Of a stretch of DNA of 64,000 bases, positions 17,576-26,711 are shown in pieces (position 1 is the stretch's first letter; each line of letters starts with the position of its first letter). The stretch is taken from contig NZ_CP017705.1 in NCBI RefSeq assembly GCF_002706795.1, forward strand, positions 1,367,501 to 1,431,500, given 5' to 3'. The DNA is from Brevibacillus laterosporus DSM 25. GTDB lineage: Bacteria > Bacillota > Bacilli > Brevibacillales > Brevibacillaceae. The notes under the pieces were generated by a model. It was not told the DNA's origin. It did not search any database and saw only the letters and a list, made by a program, of their open reading frames with translations. The position numbers were made by a program, and so were the translations under genes.

Positions 17576-18670
17576 ATGGATAAAGAACAACAAATCTTGC
17601 ACTACATCCGTTTGAATCCCTTCATCAGTCAACAAGAATTAGCCAATAAAATGGGAATTTCCCGCTCAGCTGTAGCAGGGTATATTGCCACTATGATGAA
17701 ACAAGGCCAAATCAAAGGAAGAGCCTACATTTTAAAAGAAGAAGCTTCCATCACTTGCCTTGGGGGAGCCAATCTGGATCGCAAAGCTCGCAGTAAACAA
17801 CAAGTAAAACTGCACTCTTCCAATCCAGTTAGCATCTCTTCATCATGTGGAGGGGTTGCCCGAAACATTGCCGAAAATTTGGGACGTCTTGGTTGCGTTA
17901 CCTCGCTTATTACAAGCGTAGGTAATGACAAAGAAGGTGAATGGGTTCTTGCAGAAACCAAACAGCATGGCGTAGACGTTAGTCAATCCTGGATGCTCTC
18001 CTCTGAACAAACAGGTACTTACACAGCACTACTAGATGTAGATGGTGAAATGTACGTTTCCCTAGCAAACATGGATATTTATGAAAAAGTAACAACCGAG
18101 ATGATTGCAGAGAAATGGACTCATATCGTTGCTTCCGACATTGTGCTTCTAGATACGAACTTACCTGAGGAAGTGTTGGCATACATGATCACACGTTGCC
18201 ACGATGAGAACATTACTTTGTATATTGATCCCGTCTCTTCTGCCAAAGCGAAAAAATTACCAGAATCTCTCATGGGTATCACAAGCATTTTACCTAATCA
18301 GGAAGAAGCTGAGATTCTATCTGGCATGAAGATTAACAATGTAGAGGATGTAAAAACAGCTTGCCAGTTGATTCGTAAACGCGGTGCTCTCAATGTCATC
18401 GTAACCATGGGTGAACAAGGCATTTTTGTGTCCTCCCCTGAGCATGAGGTTTTACTTCCACCATATCCAGTTGATGTAGTTGATGTTACCGGTGCTGGTG
18501 ATGCCTTTGCTTCAGGTTTGCTGCATGGTGTTCTACATGGTGAAGAGCTTTTAGATGCTTGCCGCTTAGGTCTTGCTGCATCAGCTCTGACGCTAGTAAC
18601 AGAACAATCTGTCTCTCCCGAATTACAGCCGGAAAAACTATATCAGTTCGTAAAGGAGAATGCACAATGA
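17576..18670 (+). CDS. psuK: Pseudouridine kinase with N-terminal winged helix
   Basis: The 364-residue protein joins an N-terminal winged-helix segment (about residues 4-55, [30 protein letters not shown]) to a PfkB/ribokinase domain with [26 protein letters not shown] and the catalytic [12 protein letters not shown] (about 304-315). This arrangement is known from YeiC/PsuK proteins, which phosphorylate pseudouridine to pseudouridine 5'-phosphate. The stop overlaps the start of psuG by four bases (ATGA), giving translational coupling. AAAGGAGGAG precedes the ATG. The helix-turn-helix may let the kinase bind DNA, but no role is proven. Confidence 0.88.
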   Translation: MDKEQQILHYIRLNPFISQQELANKMGISRSAVAGYIATMMKQGQIKGRAYILKEEASITCLGGANLDRKARSKQQVKLHSSNPVSISSSCGGVARNIAENLGRLGCVTSLITSVGNDKEGEWVLAETKQHGVDVSQSWMLSSEQTGTYTALLDVDGEMYVSLANMDIYEKVTTEMIAEKWTHIVASDIVLLDTNLPEEVLAYMITRCHDENITLYIDPVSSAKAKKLPESLMGITSILPNQEEAEILSGMKINNVEDVKTACQLIRKRGALNVIVTMGEQGIFVSSPEHEVLLPPYPVDVVDVTGAGDAFASGLLHGVLHGEELLDACRLGLAASALTLVTEQSVSPELQPEKLYQFVKENAQ

Positions 18671-19587
18671 AAAACTACTTAACTTTTACTGAAGAGGTTG
18701 CACACGCCCTAGAAAATAAATTACCGATCGTCGCTTTGGAAACAACCATTATCTCTCACGGTATGCCGTATCCACAAAATATTGAGATGGCTAAAAAAGT
18801 TGAGCAAATCATTCGCGATAACGGTGCTGTACCAGCTACTATTGGTATCATGGATGGCAAAATTAAAATTGGTCTTACCGATCAAGAATTACAAGAATTC
18901 GCTACTAACAAATCCGTCGAGAAAGTAAGCCGCCGTGATTTCCCTTATATCCTAGCAACAGGTAAAATTGGAGCGACCACTGTTGCAGGCACTATGATTG
19001 CTGCTGAACTAGCTGGTATCGAAATGTTTGCTACAGGTGGTATTGGTGGGGTTCACCGTGAAGGAGAAGTAACGTGGGACGTATCTGCTGACCTAACAGA
19101 ATTGGCGAATACTAGCGTAGCCGTGGTTTGCGCAGGTTGCAAATCAATTCTAGATATCGGACGTACATTGGAATACTTAGAAACACAAGGTGTACCAGTA
19201 GTTGGTTACAAAACAGACGAATTCCCTTCCTTCTACTCCCGTAAGAGCGGCTACGGCGTTGACTTCAAATTGGACACGCCTGATTCAGTAGCTTCCGTAA
19301 TGGATACGAAATGGAAGCTAGGTATGCAGGGTGGAATGGTTATCTCCAATCCTGTACCAGAAGAATCTGCTCTTCCATACGATCAGATTGAAGCTGCAAT
19401 CCAGCAAGCATTAGCTGAAGCCAAAGAAAATAATATCGCTGGTAAAAAAGTAACACCTTTCTTGCTTTCAAAAGTAAAAGAACTAACAGCAGGCAAAAGC
19501 TTAGAAACCAACATCGCACTTGTATATCACAACGCAGAGGTAGCTGCTAAGATTGCAGTTGAATACAAAAAGAAACAACATCAATAA
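18667..19587 (+). CDS. psuG: Pseudouridine-5'-phosphate glycosidase
   Basis: The 306-residue protein is a member of the PsuG/IndA family. It splits pseudouridine 5'-phosphate into uracil and ribose 5-phosphate, completing the route begun by PsuK. Family blocks are clear: [17 protein letters not shown] (about 21-37), [31 protein letters not shown] (about 100-130, in two strands), [21 protein letters not shown] and the metal/active-site region [15 protein letters not shown]. The start at 18667 is supported by AAGGAG seven bases upstream and by the 4-base overlap with psuK; an upstream in-frame extension from 18559 would lie wholly inside psuK and is rejected. Confidence 0.92.
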   Translation: MKNYLTFTEEVAHALENKLPIVALETTIISHGMPYPQNIEMAKKVEQIIRDNGAVPATIGIMDGKIKIGLTDQELQEFATNKSVEKVSRRDFPYILATGKIGATTVAGTMIAAELAGIEMFATGGIGGVHREGEVTWDVSADLTELANTSVAVVCAGCKSILDIGRTLEYLETQGVPVVGYKTDEFPSFYSRKSGYGVDFKLDTPDSVASVMDTKWKLGMQGGMVISNPVPEESALPYDQIEAAIQQALAEAKENNIAGKKVTPFLLSKVKELTAGKSLETNIALVYHNAEVAAKIAVEYKKKQHQ

Positions 19588-19640
19588 GATAGTAAAAATC
19601 TAGATATCATTTTGGTCTAAAACACTTCAATTATCTAAAA

Positions 19641-19690
19641 AGGGCAGTTCCAAAGTGGTTTCCCCATCTTCTGGAACTGCTCTCATTTTT
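19641..19690 (+). terminator. Terminator after psuG
   Basis: GGGCAGTTCCA (19642-19652) pairs with TGGAACTGCTC (19672-19682), followed by TCATTTTTATTTT. Confidence 0.75.
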
Positions 19691-19715
19691 ATTTTAATAG
19701 CCTACGCATGGTTTG

Positions 19716-21173
19716 TTAGTAAGGCCCATATCCAATCACCTGTGCAACGATGATAGCAATACCTCCCACTATTATCTGCAAACCAATTAGAGGCATAATC
19801 CACTTAAACCAGCGAATCCACGGAATTTTGGCCAAGGCTAGTCCAGCCATAAAATATCCAGAGGTAGGAGTTACAATATTAGTAAAGCCGTCTCCCAATT
19901 GAAAGGCTAATACTGCGGTCTGACGAGTGATGCCCACCAAATCAGCCAAAGGTGTCATGATTGGCATTGTTAGTGCCGCTTGACCACTCCCCGACGGGAC
20001 AATCACATTTAAAAAGCATTGAAGGATAAACATGCCCATAGCTGTTAAAGAGGAGGGTATCTGCTGAATAGCTTGAGCTGAATAGAACAGAATCGTATCC
20101 ATTACCTGCCCTTCTGTCAGAACCAGTAAGATAGCCCGGGCCATTCCAATGATTAGAGCCCCTTCTAATAAATCTGCTGCCCCTCTGATAAAGCAAGTAA
20201 CAAACTCGTTTCCACTCATACGGCAGATTAAACCAGATACCAACGCTAAACCTAAAAATATGGTGGCAATCTCAGAAATAAACCACCCTTGCTTGATGAC
20301 ACCAAATGCAATTGTACCTAATGTCAGCAGGAAGCTAAGTAGAACAAGCTTGTGCTTGGTGAGAAATACTTTGTGATCTACTACCTTTTGTTTGTCTGAG
20401 GCTTGCAAATCAATAGGAGTAAAATAACTACGAGGCATCTCTTTTCCAAAGCTATTCTCCACAAAGAAACCTTTAGATGGGTCTCTCTTCACTTTCATCG
20501 CATAGCGATATACAAAGGTAACACTAACTATGTATAGAACCACAAATAGCCCAATTCGAAAGCTCATACCAGAAAACAGAGGAAGTTCTGCTATCTTCTG
20601 AGCAACACCAATAGTAAAAGGATTAATAAGAGCAGTACTAAAACCGATTTGGGCCCCTACTAGTACAATCGCTGCACCTGTAATTACATCAAAACCTAAT
20701 GCCAAAGCTAAAGGAATAAGTAAGGCTAGATACGGTAGTGTCTCCTCAGCCATTGCCATTAAGGAACCACAGACACCAAAGAATAGCATCATCAGTGGAA
20801 CCAGCCATTTTTCCTGATTCCCTAGCCTACGTGCCATAGTTAGCACCAAAGCCTCCATTGCGCCGGAGTATGTAATAATTCCATATGTTCCTCCTACCAT
20901 GAGGACAAAGAAAATAATGTCGGCTGTCTCAACCATTCCTTTATGAATACTAATCAGCGTATCAAATGGATGGACAGGCTTAGACGGTAGAAAGTGAAAG
21001 CTAGTGGGATTAACCACATTACGCCCATCAATCTCAACGCGAGCATATTCTCCAGCAGGTACTATATACGTAAGTACAGTTGCCAATAGTAAAATGCCTA
21101 GCAACAAGACGAAGACGTTTAATTCTCTAGGATGCTTGTTTCTCCTTTTCATCTTGAAAAATAGTGCATTCAT
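19716..21173 (-). CDS. YfcC/DcuC-type anaerobic C4-dicarboxylate or amino-acid carrier
   Basis: The protein (about 485 residues) has some 11-12 membrane segments. The N-terminus (KHPRELNVFVLLLGILLLATVLTYIVPAGEYAR), the two hairpin-like blocks MAMAEETLPYLALLIPLALALG and NVIVPSGSGQAALTMPIMTPLADLVG, and the GFTNIVTPTSGYFMAGLALAKIPWIRW ending match YfcC-family carriers, often annotated as C4-dicarboxylate or basic amino acid antiporters. The substrate is not determined. A GGGGG site precedes the start; an alternative TTG at 21182 is nearer to it, while the ATG at 21173 is a little far. It stands alone. Confidence 0.75.
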   Translation of the reverse strand: MNALFFKMKRRNKHPRELNVFVLLLGILLLATVLTYIVPAGEYARVEIDGRNVVNPTSFHFLPSKPVHPFDTLISIHKGMVETADIIFFVLMVGGTYGIITYSGAMEALVLTMARRLGNQEKWLVPLMMLFFGVCGSLMAMAEETLPYLALLIPLALALGFDVITGAAIVLVGAQIGFSTALINPFTIGVAQKIAELPLFSGMSFRIGLFVVLYIVSVTFVYRYAMKVKRDPSKGFFVENSFGKEMPRSYFTPIDLQASDKQKVVDHKVFLTKHKLVLLSFLLTLGTIAFGVIKQGWFISEIATIFLGLALVSGLICRMSGNEFVTCFIRGAADLLEGALIIGMARAILLVLTEGQVMDTILFYSAQAIQQIPSSLTAMGMFILQCFLNVIVPSGSGQAALTMPIMTPLADLVGITRQTAVLAFQLGDGFTNIVTPTSGYFMAGLALAKIPWIRWFKWIMPLIGLQIIVGGIAIIVAQVIGYGPY

Positions 21174-21273
21174 GTAAAACAAAATCCCCCTTTCGCATCC
21201 GTCTATTATAACGTGAAAAAAAGAACCAACTTTTTTCAGTTCTATGACAGTTGAAAAAAGGGGTAACTAATTA

Positions 21274-21606
21274 CTATTTTCCTTCTCCAAAGAGCTCTTC
21301 ATGCATTGCTTCACGAGTTGTCTTTACTGCCAGCATGATTTCTTCCTTGCTAGCTTGATCTATATGAATGCCCACAATAGCTGTTACTGTGCATTTTTTT
21401 TGTTCACAAGCTAAACTTGCACATTCCAATGCCAATTGATCTTCCTTATGACCAGGTAATGTTATAAGCTCCACTTTTACTTGCTCATTCCGCCAATAAG
21501 CTGTCGCAACTGCACCAATATGTACCACTCCACCACCTATCAGATAGACGATATCCTCTCCCATCATCTGTCGTCGTATCTCTATGTTAAACGGGCGTTT
21601 CTTCAT
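21274..21606 (-). CDS. LpdD-like small protein
   Basis: The 110-residue protein has IVYLIGGGVVHIGAVATAYW (about 19-38), a pattern with glycine-rich strand, conserved histidine and IGAV that I associate with the LpdD family, reported as chaperones for prenylated-FMN decarboxylases. It ends with a conserved TREAMHEELF helix. The gene lies 37 bases downstream of cutC on the same strand and is likely co-transcribed. No UbiD-type decarboxylase is visible in the window, so its partner, if any, is elsewhere. The family call is from memory of the motif and is moderate. Confidence 0.55.
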   Translation of the reverse strand: MKKRPFNIEIRRQMMGEDIVYLIGGGVVHIGAVATAYWRNEQVKVELITLPGHKEDQLALECASLACEQKKCTVTAIVGIHIDQASKEEIMLAVKTTREAMHEELFGEGK

Positions 21607-21643
21607 TACTTACTCCCTCCTTTTATCTCACTAGCTTCTATCA

Positions 21644-22324
21644 TTATAGTTTCCTTTTCAATAAAGCAACTAATTGCGGATCCACCGGTTCCAATGCTTG
21701 TCCATTCTGCCTTACTCCCGTGCCAAAATGGACTTCCCTAACGCCTGTCTCTTTTACAAAGGTGGGCACGGTATCTATTGTTAAACCAGCACCTGCTAAT
21801 ATGGTTAGGTGTGTAGAAGCAGTTCGTTCTACCAATGTTTTAATCTGATCAACCGCTTGTAGGGCACTTGACTTGCCACCAGATGTTAGAATGTGAGTAA
21901 TCTCTTTATACTGTAGTAATTGTTCAAGCGCTTCTAGTTGGTTCTCTACTTCATCAAACGCCCGATGAAATGTAACATGCATATGACCTGTTTCTGTTAA
22001 CAAAGCCTCTAATGCCCGAAAATCAATGTGATTATCAGGCGTTAAAGTCCCAAGAACCACACCTGCTGCACCTAATTCCCGGATGGTTTGTATATCTTGC
22101 TGCATCACTTTTAGATCGTCTATCGTATAAACAAAGGATTGGCTATGAGGACGCACCATCACATGTACGGGGATCTTCACTTGATTGACCACATGTTTTA
22201 TTAAAGCATAGCTAGGAGTAAGTCCTCCTTCCACAATACCTGTAATCAATTCCAATCGATCCGCTCCGCCTGCCTCTGCTCGCTTCGCATCATCTACTGT
22301 AGTTGCAATTACTTCAAGCAGCAT
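21644..22324 (-). CDS. cutC: CutC family protein
   Basis: The 226-residue protein is a TIM-barrel CutC member: LLEVIATTVDDAKRAEAGGADRLELI (residues 2-27), GGLTPSYALIKHV, VHVMVRPHSQSFVYT, GVVLGTLTPDNHID, VTFHRAFDEV and LTSGGKSSA all match. CutC has been connected with copper tolerance, but its chemistry is unclear. The start at 22324 is the usual family start; a longer frame to 22351 adds nine residues with no ribosome site. It precedes the LpdD-like gene on the same strand. Confidence 0.9.
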   Translation of the reverse strand: MLLEVIATTVDDAKRAEAGGADRLELITGIVEGGLTPSYALIKHVVNQVKIPVHVMVRPHSQSFVYTIDDLKVMQQDIQTIRELGAAGVVLGTLTPDNHIDFRALEALLTETGHMHVTFHRAFDEVENQLEALEQLLQYKEITHILTSGGKSSALQAVDQIKTLVERTASTHLTILAGAGLTIDTVPTFVKETGVREVHFGTGVRQNGQALEPVDPQLVALLKRKL

Positions 22325-22484
22325 GCTACCTTCACTCCCTTTTTTGTACACACATTGGTTATTCCTTTTACTTTAGCATGGTGAGTGACCACTCTGCATC
22401 AAAAACGGCAAGAGTTCTTACGGCTTGCCATTGCTTTATTATCTTAAACCAGACAGCTTGATCCAATAATCTATACTTTATACA

Positions 22485-22524
22485 AAAAGAGAAGGCAAGA
22501 CCCTCATCGGATCATGCCCTCTTT
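22485..22524 (-). terminator. Terminator of the GlcNAc PTS operon
   Basis: On the minus strand AAAAGAGGGCA pairs with TGCCTTCTCTTTT (small internal bulge), ending in a T-run, 28 bases past the stop of the EIICB gene. Confidence 0.7.
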
Positions 22525-22552
22525 TATCGTGCTATTTTTTACTTACGACTCG

Positions 22553-23998
22553 TTACAGTTTTTTAATCTCATCTTTTAATATCTCAGATTGTGTACCAAA
22601 AACAATTTGTACACTACCTTGACCTAAGCGCATAACACCTGCTGCACCTAGTTGCTTCAAGGCTGCATCATTTACTTTTTGGTCATCATTTACTACCAAA
22701 CGAAGACGAGTAATACATGCATCAATGTTCTTGATATTTTCTTTTCCACCGATGTTTGTCAAAACTTTTTCTGCTTTTTCCTTCATAGCATCATTGCTTT
22801 TCGCCTTATCACCATCGGCTGCTGCTACGAAATCATCTTCACGACCAGGCGTTTTCAGGTTCAGCTTTTTAATCATAATGCGGAACAGGAAGTAGTAAAG
22901 TACGAAGGTAGCAAGACCAATCGGCCAAAGCAGAAGTGGTTTTTGCGACCATTTAAAGTTAACCAAGTAGTCAATAAGACCAGCAGAGAATCCAAAGCCT
23001 AGACGTACACCTAATTCAACAATGATAAAGGCGATAGCACCTGTTAAAACAGCGTGGATACCATATAGTAATGGAGCAGCAAACATGAATGCAAATTCTA
23101 CTGGCTCTGTGATACCTGTCAAGAACGCTGCGATTGCTGTACTTAAGAAGATAGAAGCAACCGTTTTGCGGTTTTCAGGCTTCGCTGTGTGAACGATTGC
23201 GAGTGCGATCGCTGGCATAGCGAACATCATGATTGGGAAAAATCCTGTCATAAATAGTCCAGCAGATGGATCTCCCGCAAAGAAGCGGTTCAAGTCACCT
23301 TTTACGAGCTCACCAGCCGCACTTGTAAAGGTACCAATTTCAAACCAAGCTATCGTGTTAATAACATGGTGCAAACCAAATGGAATTAGTACACGGTTAG
23401 CGATACCAAAGATACCACTACCTACAGCCCCCATACCTACAACCGTATTACCAAATGAATTAAGCGCCTCTTGTACAGGACCCCATACAAGACCACATAG
23501 CAGACCTAAAACTACCATGGTAGAGGATGTAATGATTGGAACAAATCGTTTCCCACTAAAGAATCCTAGCCAATCCGGAAGCTTGATATTGTAATACTTG
23601 TTGTAGAAGAAAGCCGCCAATCCACCAGACATAATACCGCCTAGTACGCCCATATCCAATTTCATCGCATCATCGATGAAAGCGAATGCAGGTGGAACCG
23701 CTTTCAACACATTCAGTAAAACTAATTGTGCAATTACCGCTGCTAAAGCTGCAACTGCGTCTCCTGCCAAACCAATGGCTACCCCGACAGCAAATATTAA
23801 AGGTAAGTTATCAAAAATAGCAGAACCGCCTGCTTTCAGGAATGGAGCAATGTAATGATTTAAAAATTCACCAGTTGTGCCCATGTTAAAGTCATTAACA
23901 TAGTCGATCGCTCCAAAACGTAGCAATAGAGCTGCAGCTGGTAATGTTGCGACTGGAAGCATCAAAGCTTTACCAATCTTTTGAAGAAAAGCCAACAT
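22553..23998 (-). CDS. nagE: PTS N-acetylglucosamine transporter EIICB
   Basis: The 481-residue protein has an EIIC membrane domain of the glucose-N-acetylglucosamine class (MLAFLQKIGKALMLPVATLPAAALLLRFG at the N-terminus, ITEPVEFAFMFAAPLLYGIHAVLTG near 300) and a C-terminal EIIB domain with the phosphocysteine at about residue 428 in NIDACITRLRL. It imports and phosphorylates the sugar to the 6-phosphate. The specificity for N-acetylglucosamine is inferred from EIIC wording and from the nagB neighbour. It has no fused EIIA; that is supplied by the separate gene at 24927. AAGGAGG precedes the ATG at 23998; the frame to 24052 has no such site. No nagA was found nearby. Confidence 0.87.
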   Translation of the reverse strand: MLAFLQKIGKALMLPVATLPAAALLLRFGAIDYVNDFNMGTTGEFLNHYIAPFLKAGGSAIFDNLPLIFAVGVAIGLAGDAVAALAAVIAQLVLLNVLKAVPPAFAFIDDAMKLDMGVLGGIMSGGLAAFFYNKYYNIKLPDWLGFFSGKRFVPIITSSTMVVLGLLCGLVWGPVQEALNSFGNTVVGMGAVGSGIFGIANRVLIPFGLHHVINTIAWFEIGTFTSAAGELVKGDLNRFFAGDPSAGLFMTGFFPIMMFAMPAIALAIVHTAKPENRKTVASIFLSTAIAAFLTGITEPVEFAFMFAAPLLYGIHAVLTGAIAFIIVELGVRLGFGFSAGLIDYLVNFKWSQKPLLLWPIGLATFVLYYFLFRIMIKKLNLKTPGREDDFVAAADGDKAKSNDAMKEKAEKVLTNIGGKENIKNIDACITRLRLVVNDDQKVNDAALKQLGAAGVMRLGQGSVQIVFGTQSEILKDEIKKL

Positions 23999-24095
23999 AT
24001 CATTTCCTCCTTTTAAAGTTATATATGAGTAGTGAAACCTCATGACGTCCATAAGGTTTCACATCATATCGCTTATTGTACATACGCAAAACGTG

Positions 24096-24860
24096 CTAGC
24101 CTTGAAGAACAGCTTTTCTTGATTGAGCTTGCAAAGGCAATAAATCAGCCGTTGCACGATCTACCAATACGGTCAAATTAGGATGTAGCTGTAAGATTGA
24201 TACAGGTACTTGTGGATCAACCATTCCTGTGAATAAATGACGCACAGCTTCAGCTTTACTCTTGTCATTTACAAGTAACAGGACGTGGCGTGCTTTCATG
24301 ATCCCACCAATCCCCATCGTAACTGCTTGCTTAGGCACTTCGGATATATCAGTAAAGAAGCGAGCATTTGCTTCGATGGTCTCAGGTGCTAGTTCTACTA
24401 CATGGGTGGATAATGTAAACGCTTGATCCGGCTCATTAAAGCCAATGTGCCCATTATGGCCAATACCCAAAATTTGAATATCGATGCCATCTGCTTCTTC
24501 CAGTGCCTTCTCATATCGGGAACACTCTGCCTTTGCATCCGTAAACATACCCGATGGGATATTCGTTTGTTCTTTTTTAATATTTACATGAGAGAACAAG
24601 TTATCCCACATGAAGTAGCTGTAGCTTTGATCGTGGTCAGCAGTCAGTCCCACATATTCATCAAGGTTAAACGTTGTGATTTGGCTAAAATCAACGTTTC
24701 CCGCTTGGTGCATGCTAATTAATTCCTTATACATACCTCTTGGTGTGCTTCCTGTAGCCAAGCCTAGCACGGATGTAGGCTTTTTTTTCAACTGCTCTGC
24801 CATTATTTCAGCAGCTTTTTTACTTAATTCCTGATAATTTTCTGATACGATTACTCTCAT
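24096..24860 (-). CDS. nagB: Glucosamine-6-phosphate deaminase
   Basis: The 254-residue protein matches NagB: MRVIVSENYQELSKKAAEIM, GLATGSTPRGMY (about 34-45), TFNLDEYVGL (about 64-73) with the catalytic aspartate, and LGIGHNGHIGFNEPD (about 132-146). It converts glucosamine 6-phosphate to fructose 6-phosphate and ammonia. It lies between the EIIA and EIICB genes, so the operon takes up and catabolises amino sugars. The deacetylase NagA that would be needed for N-acetylglucosamine is not in the window. Confidence 0.93.
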   Translation of the reverse strand: MRVIVSENYQELSKKAAEIMAEQLKKKPTSVLGLATGSTPRGMYKELISMHQAGNVDFSQITTFNLDEYVGLTADHDQSYSYFMWDNLFSHVNIKKEQTNIPSGMFTDAKAECSRYEKALEEADGIDIQILGIGHNGHIGFNEPDQAFTLSTHVVELAPETIEANARFFTDISEVPKQAVTMGIGGIMKARHVLLLVNDKSKAEAVRHLFTGMVDPQVPVSILQLHPNLTVLVDRATADLLPLQAQSRKAVLQG

Positions 24861-24926
24861 TACTCATCCCTCACTATCCAAATGTAATTATTTCTATCTA
24901 CATGATGTCTAGTTGTTTTGATAGGA

Positions 24927-25427
24927 TTAAGCTTTAAGCGTTACTTCAAGAACTTTTTCCTGACCGCGTGTTACAGAAGCACCTACAAATTGTTTCATGC
25001 TTTCTACAGCATCGCTATTTGTAATAATAATTGGTGTGATTGCAGGATAGCCTGCCTTCTTAATGATATCTAAATCAAATTCAATCAGAGTATCGCCAGC
25101 TTTTACATCTTGGCCAGTCGTTACTTTTGCTGAGAAACCTTCGCCATTTAAGTTAACAGTATCAATCCCGATATGCATCAAGATTTCAGCACCATCAGCT
25201 GTCTGCAAGCCGATTGCGTGTCCTGTGTTAAACAAATGAACCACTTTCGCATCAACAGGTGCTACCAAAACACCTTCTGTTGGATCGATAGCTAAGCCAT
25301 CACCAGCAATTTTTTGAGAAAAAACAGGATCTGGTACTTCTTCTAAGTTAACTGCCTTACCAGTTAGTGGTGCTAGCAGTAGAGTTGGCTGAACTTCTTT
25401 TTTACGTGAAAATAGTTTGCTAAACAT
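24927..25427 (-). CDS. Glucose-type PTS EIIA component
   Basis: The 166-residue protein is a stand-alone glucose-class EIIA (Crr-like): APLTGKAVNLEEVPDPVFSQKIAGDGLAIDP (about 18-48 as two blocks), VLVAPVDAKVVHLFNTGHAIGL and EILMHIGIDTVNLNGEGF with the phosphorylated histidine at about residue 85. It passes phosphate from HPr to the EIIB domain encoded downstream. AAGGAGG lies seven bases before the ATG; the frame to 25481 runs into the leader terminator and is rejected. It is the first gene of the unit controlled by the RNA switch at 25463-25566. Confidence 0.9.
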   Translation of the reverse strand: MFSKLFSRKKEVQPTLLLAPLTGKAVNLEEVPDPVFSQKIAGDGLAIDPTEGVLVAPVDAKVVHLFNTGHAIGLQTADGAEILMHIGIDTVNLNGEGFSAKVTTGQDVKAGDTLIEFDLDIIKKAGYPAITPIIITNSDAVESMKQFVGASVTRGQEKVLEVTLKA

Positions 25428-25462
25428 GTAGGGCCTCCTTAGGTATTCACTGACTTTATCAA

Positions 25463-25547
25463 ATAGAAAAGGCATGAGCATAGAAAACGGATATGCCTAA
25501 ACAAAGTGATATCATTTAGGATACTCCATCTTCCACTGCTCATGCCT
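25463..25547 (-). terminator. Leader terminator of the EIIA-nagB-EIICB operon
   Basis: On the minus strand AGGCATGAGCA and TGCTCATGCCT form an 11-bp stem followed by TTTTCTATTT. The 5' arm overlaps the 3' part of the RAT-like element at 25537-25566, the standard layout for antiterminator-controlled PTS operons. Confidence 0.75.
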
Positions 25548-25566
25548 AGTCGAACTAGTAACACGC
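25537..25566 (-). promoter_or_regulatory. RAT (ribonucleic antiterminator) of GlcT type before EIIA
   Basis: Read on the minus strand, GCGTGTTACTAG TTCGA CTAGGCATGAGCA forms a short hairpin around TTCGA. It closely resembles the B. subtilis ptsG RAT as I remember it (GTGTTACTG...CAGGCATGAG). Binding of the upstream-encoded GlcT-like protein would stop formation of the terminator. Confidence 0.75.
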
Positions 25567-25579
25567 TGTGAAAAGACAA

Positions 25580-26446
25580 TTATTCTTTTATGTCCTTTAC
25601 GAGTTGAAACAAACGGAACAAATGCATTGCCATGTATCCCACTTCATCCTCGGGCACTTTAACATCTAACTTTTGTGAGATAAGCTCTCCCAATTGCAGG
25701 GCAAGCTCATATGCCTCTGGAAGCATGGACTTTACGCGATCCAACAAGGGATTTTCTATTGTTTTGCCTTCCATCAATCGTTCTAGAACGAAACGGAAAT
25801 GCGTAATCATTCGAGTATAATGTAAGCTTTCCTTTGTTACCTTCAATGTTAAACGCTCTTCCACCATCTGAATCATCTCAAGGATGAGGTTTGTATGCTT
25901 CACTGTCTGCGCTACTGGAATGTAGCTAACAGCCGAGTGAATATGCAATGCCAAGAATCCGATTTCACTTTCTGGAACAGTAATCGTGAAGGTATCTTCG
26001 ATTAAGGCCGCCGATCGTTCAGCAAGAATGAACTCCTGCGGATACAGCGCTTGAATCTCGAATAGGAAAGGGTTTACAATTTCCATACCGCTTGACAAGC
26101 GATGCACAGCAAACTGGATATGGTCAGGTAAAGCAACATGAATCAATTCATTGATTTCAGGCGTCATTTCATCGCAAACCCATGAAATGATCTCTTCTGC
26201 AATTTCAATCACCGTCTGATCGATTTGGGTCAGAAGAGATTGGAACTGATTTAAGTGAAGCTCATTTTCCATTCGAAAGCGCTTCTCAATACGTTCATCA
26301 TTCTTCGCAATCGGGTTGCCTGCTTTTTGCCCAAATCCAAGACCCTTCCCAAGCAAGACCACTTCTGTATTCACAGTTGGATCGCTTACCAAGACGACGT
26401 TATTACTTAAAATTCGGCTTATGTTATAATCTTGGCTTTTGTACAC
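25580..26446 (-). CDS. glcT: BglG/GlcT family transcription antiterminator
   Basis: The 288-residue protein has an N-terminal RNA-binding CAT domain (about residues 1-60, ISRILSNNVVLVSD ... VVLLGKGLGFGQKAGNPI) and two PTS regulation domains: PRD1 (about 75-170, IHVALPDHIQFAVHRL and GFLALHIHSA) and PRD2 (about 180-280, ITHFRFVLERL and VGYMAMHLFRLFQ). It binds RAT hairpins and lets polymerase pass terminators when its PRDs are phosphorylated in the right state. GTG is the start. One RAT/terminator lies in its own leader and one directly downstream ahead of the EIIA gene. The GlcT label rests on RAT similarity; the sugar here is probably N-acetylglucosamine. Confidence 0.82.
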   Translation of the reverse strand: MYKSQDYNISRILSNNVVLVSDPTVNTEVVLLGKGLGFGQKAGNPIAKNDERIEKRFRMENELHLNQFQSLLTQIDQTVIEIAEEIISWVCDEMTPEINELIHVALPDHIQFAVHRLSSGMEIVNPFLFEIQALYPQEFILAERSAALIEDTFTITVPESEIGFLALHIHSAVSYIPVAQTVKHTNLILEMIQMVEERLTLKVTKESLHYTRMITHFRFVLERLMEGKTIENPLLDRVKSMLPEAYELALQLGELISQKLDVKVPEDEVGYMAMHLFRLFQLVKDIKE

Positions 26447-26520
26447 GCAGACACCACCATAGATCAGAATTACGAACTTGCATTGAGAATCCCTGCGTAT
26501 CCTGTAACAGTAATAAAGTC

Positions 26521-26585
26521 AAAAAAGAGCCAACATCAGATTTTCTCCATGAAAAAACAAGAAAGAAAAATCCTTTGTGTGGCTC
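26521..26585 (-). terminator. Leader terminator upstream of glcT
   Basis: On the minus strand GAGCCACACA pairs with TGTTGGCTC and is followed by TTTTTT. The 5' arm overlaps the RAT at 26582-26609, as in the leader at 25463. Confidence 0.65.
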
Positions 26586-26609
26586 ATGCCTGTCTGTAAC
26601 AGTAACACG
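26582..26609 (-). promoter_or_regulatory. RAT element in the glcT leader
   Basis: The minus strand reads CGTGTTACTG TTACAGA CAGGCATGAGC, sharing GTGTTACT and GGCATGAGC with the RAT before the EIIA gene. It suggests autoregulation of the antiterminator gene. A second copy of TTACTGTTACAG lies downstream at 26502-26513. Confidence 0.7.
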
Positions 26610-26711
26610 CCTGTAAACGCATTATTCGCTTCAAGTTCATTTTACTATAAAGTTGATAAAAGTCAATCATAACTTATCACCTTTATAGGACCTTCTAGCT
26701 AACTATATACT

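Noticed and set aside
18559-18666. N-terminal extension of psuG
   Set aside because: It lies inside psuK, and a ribosome site and ATGA overlap support the start at 18667.
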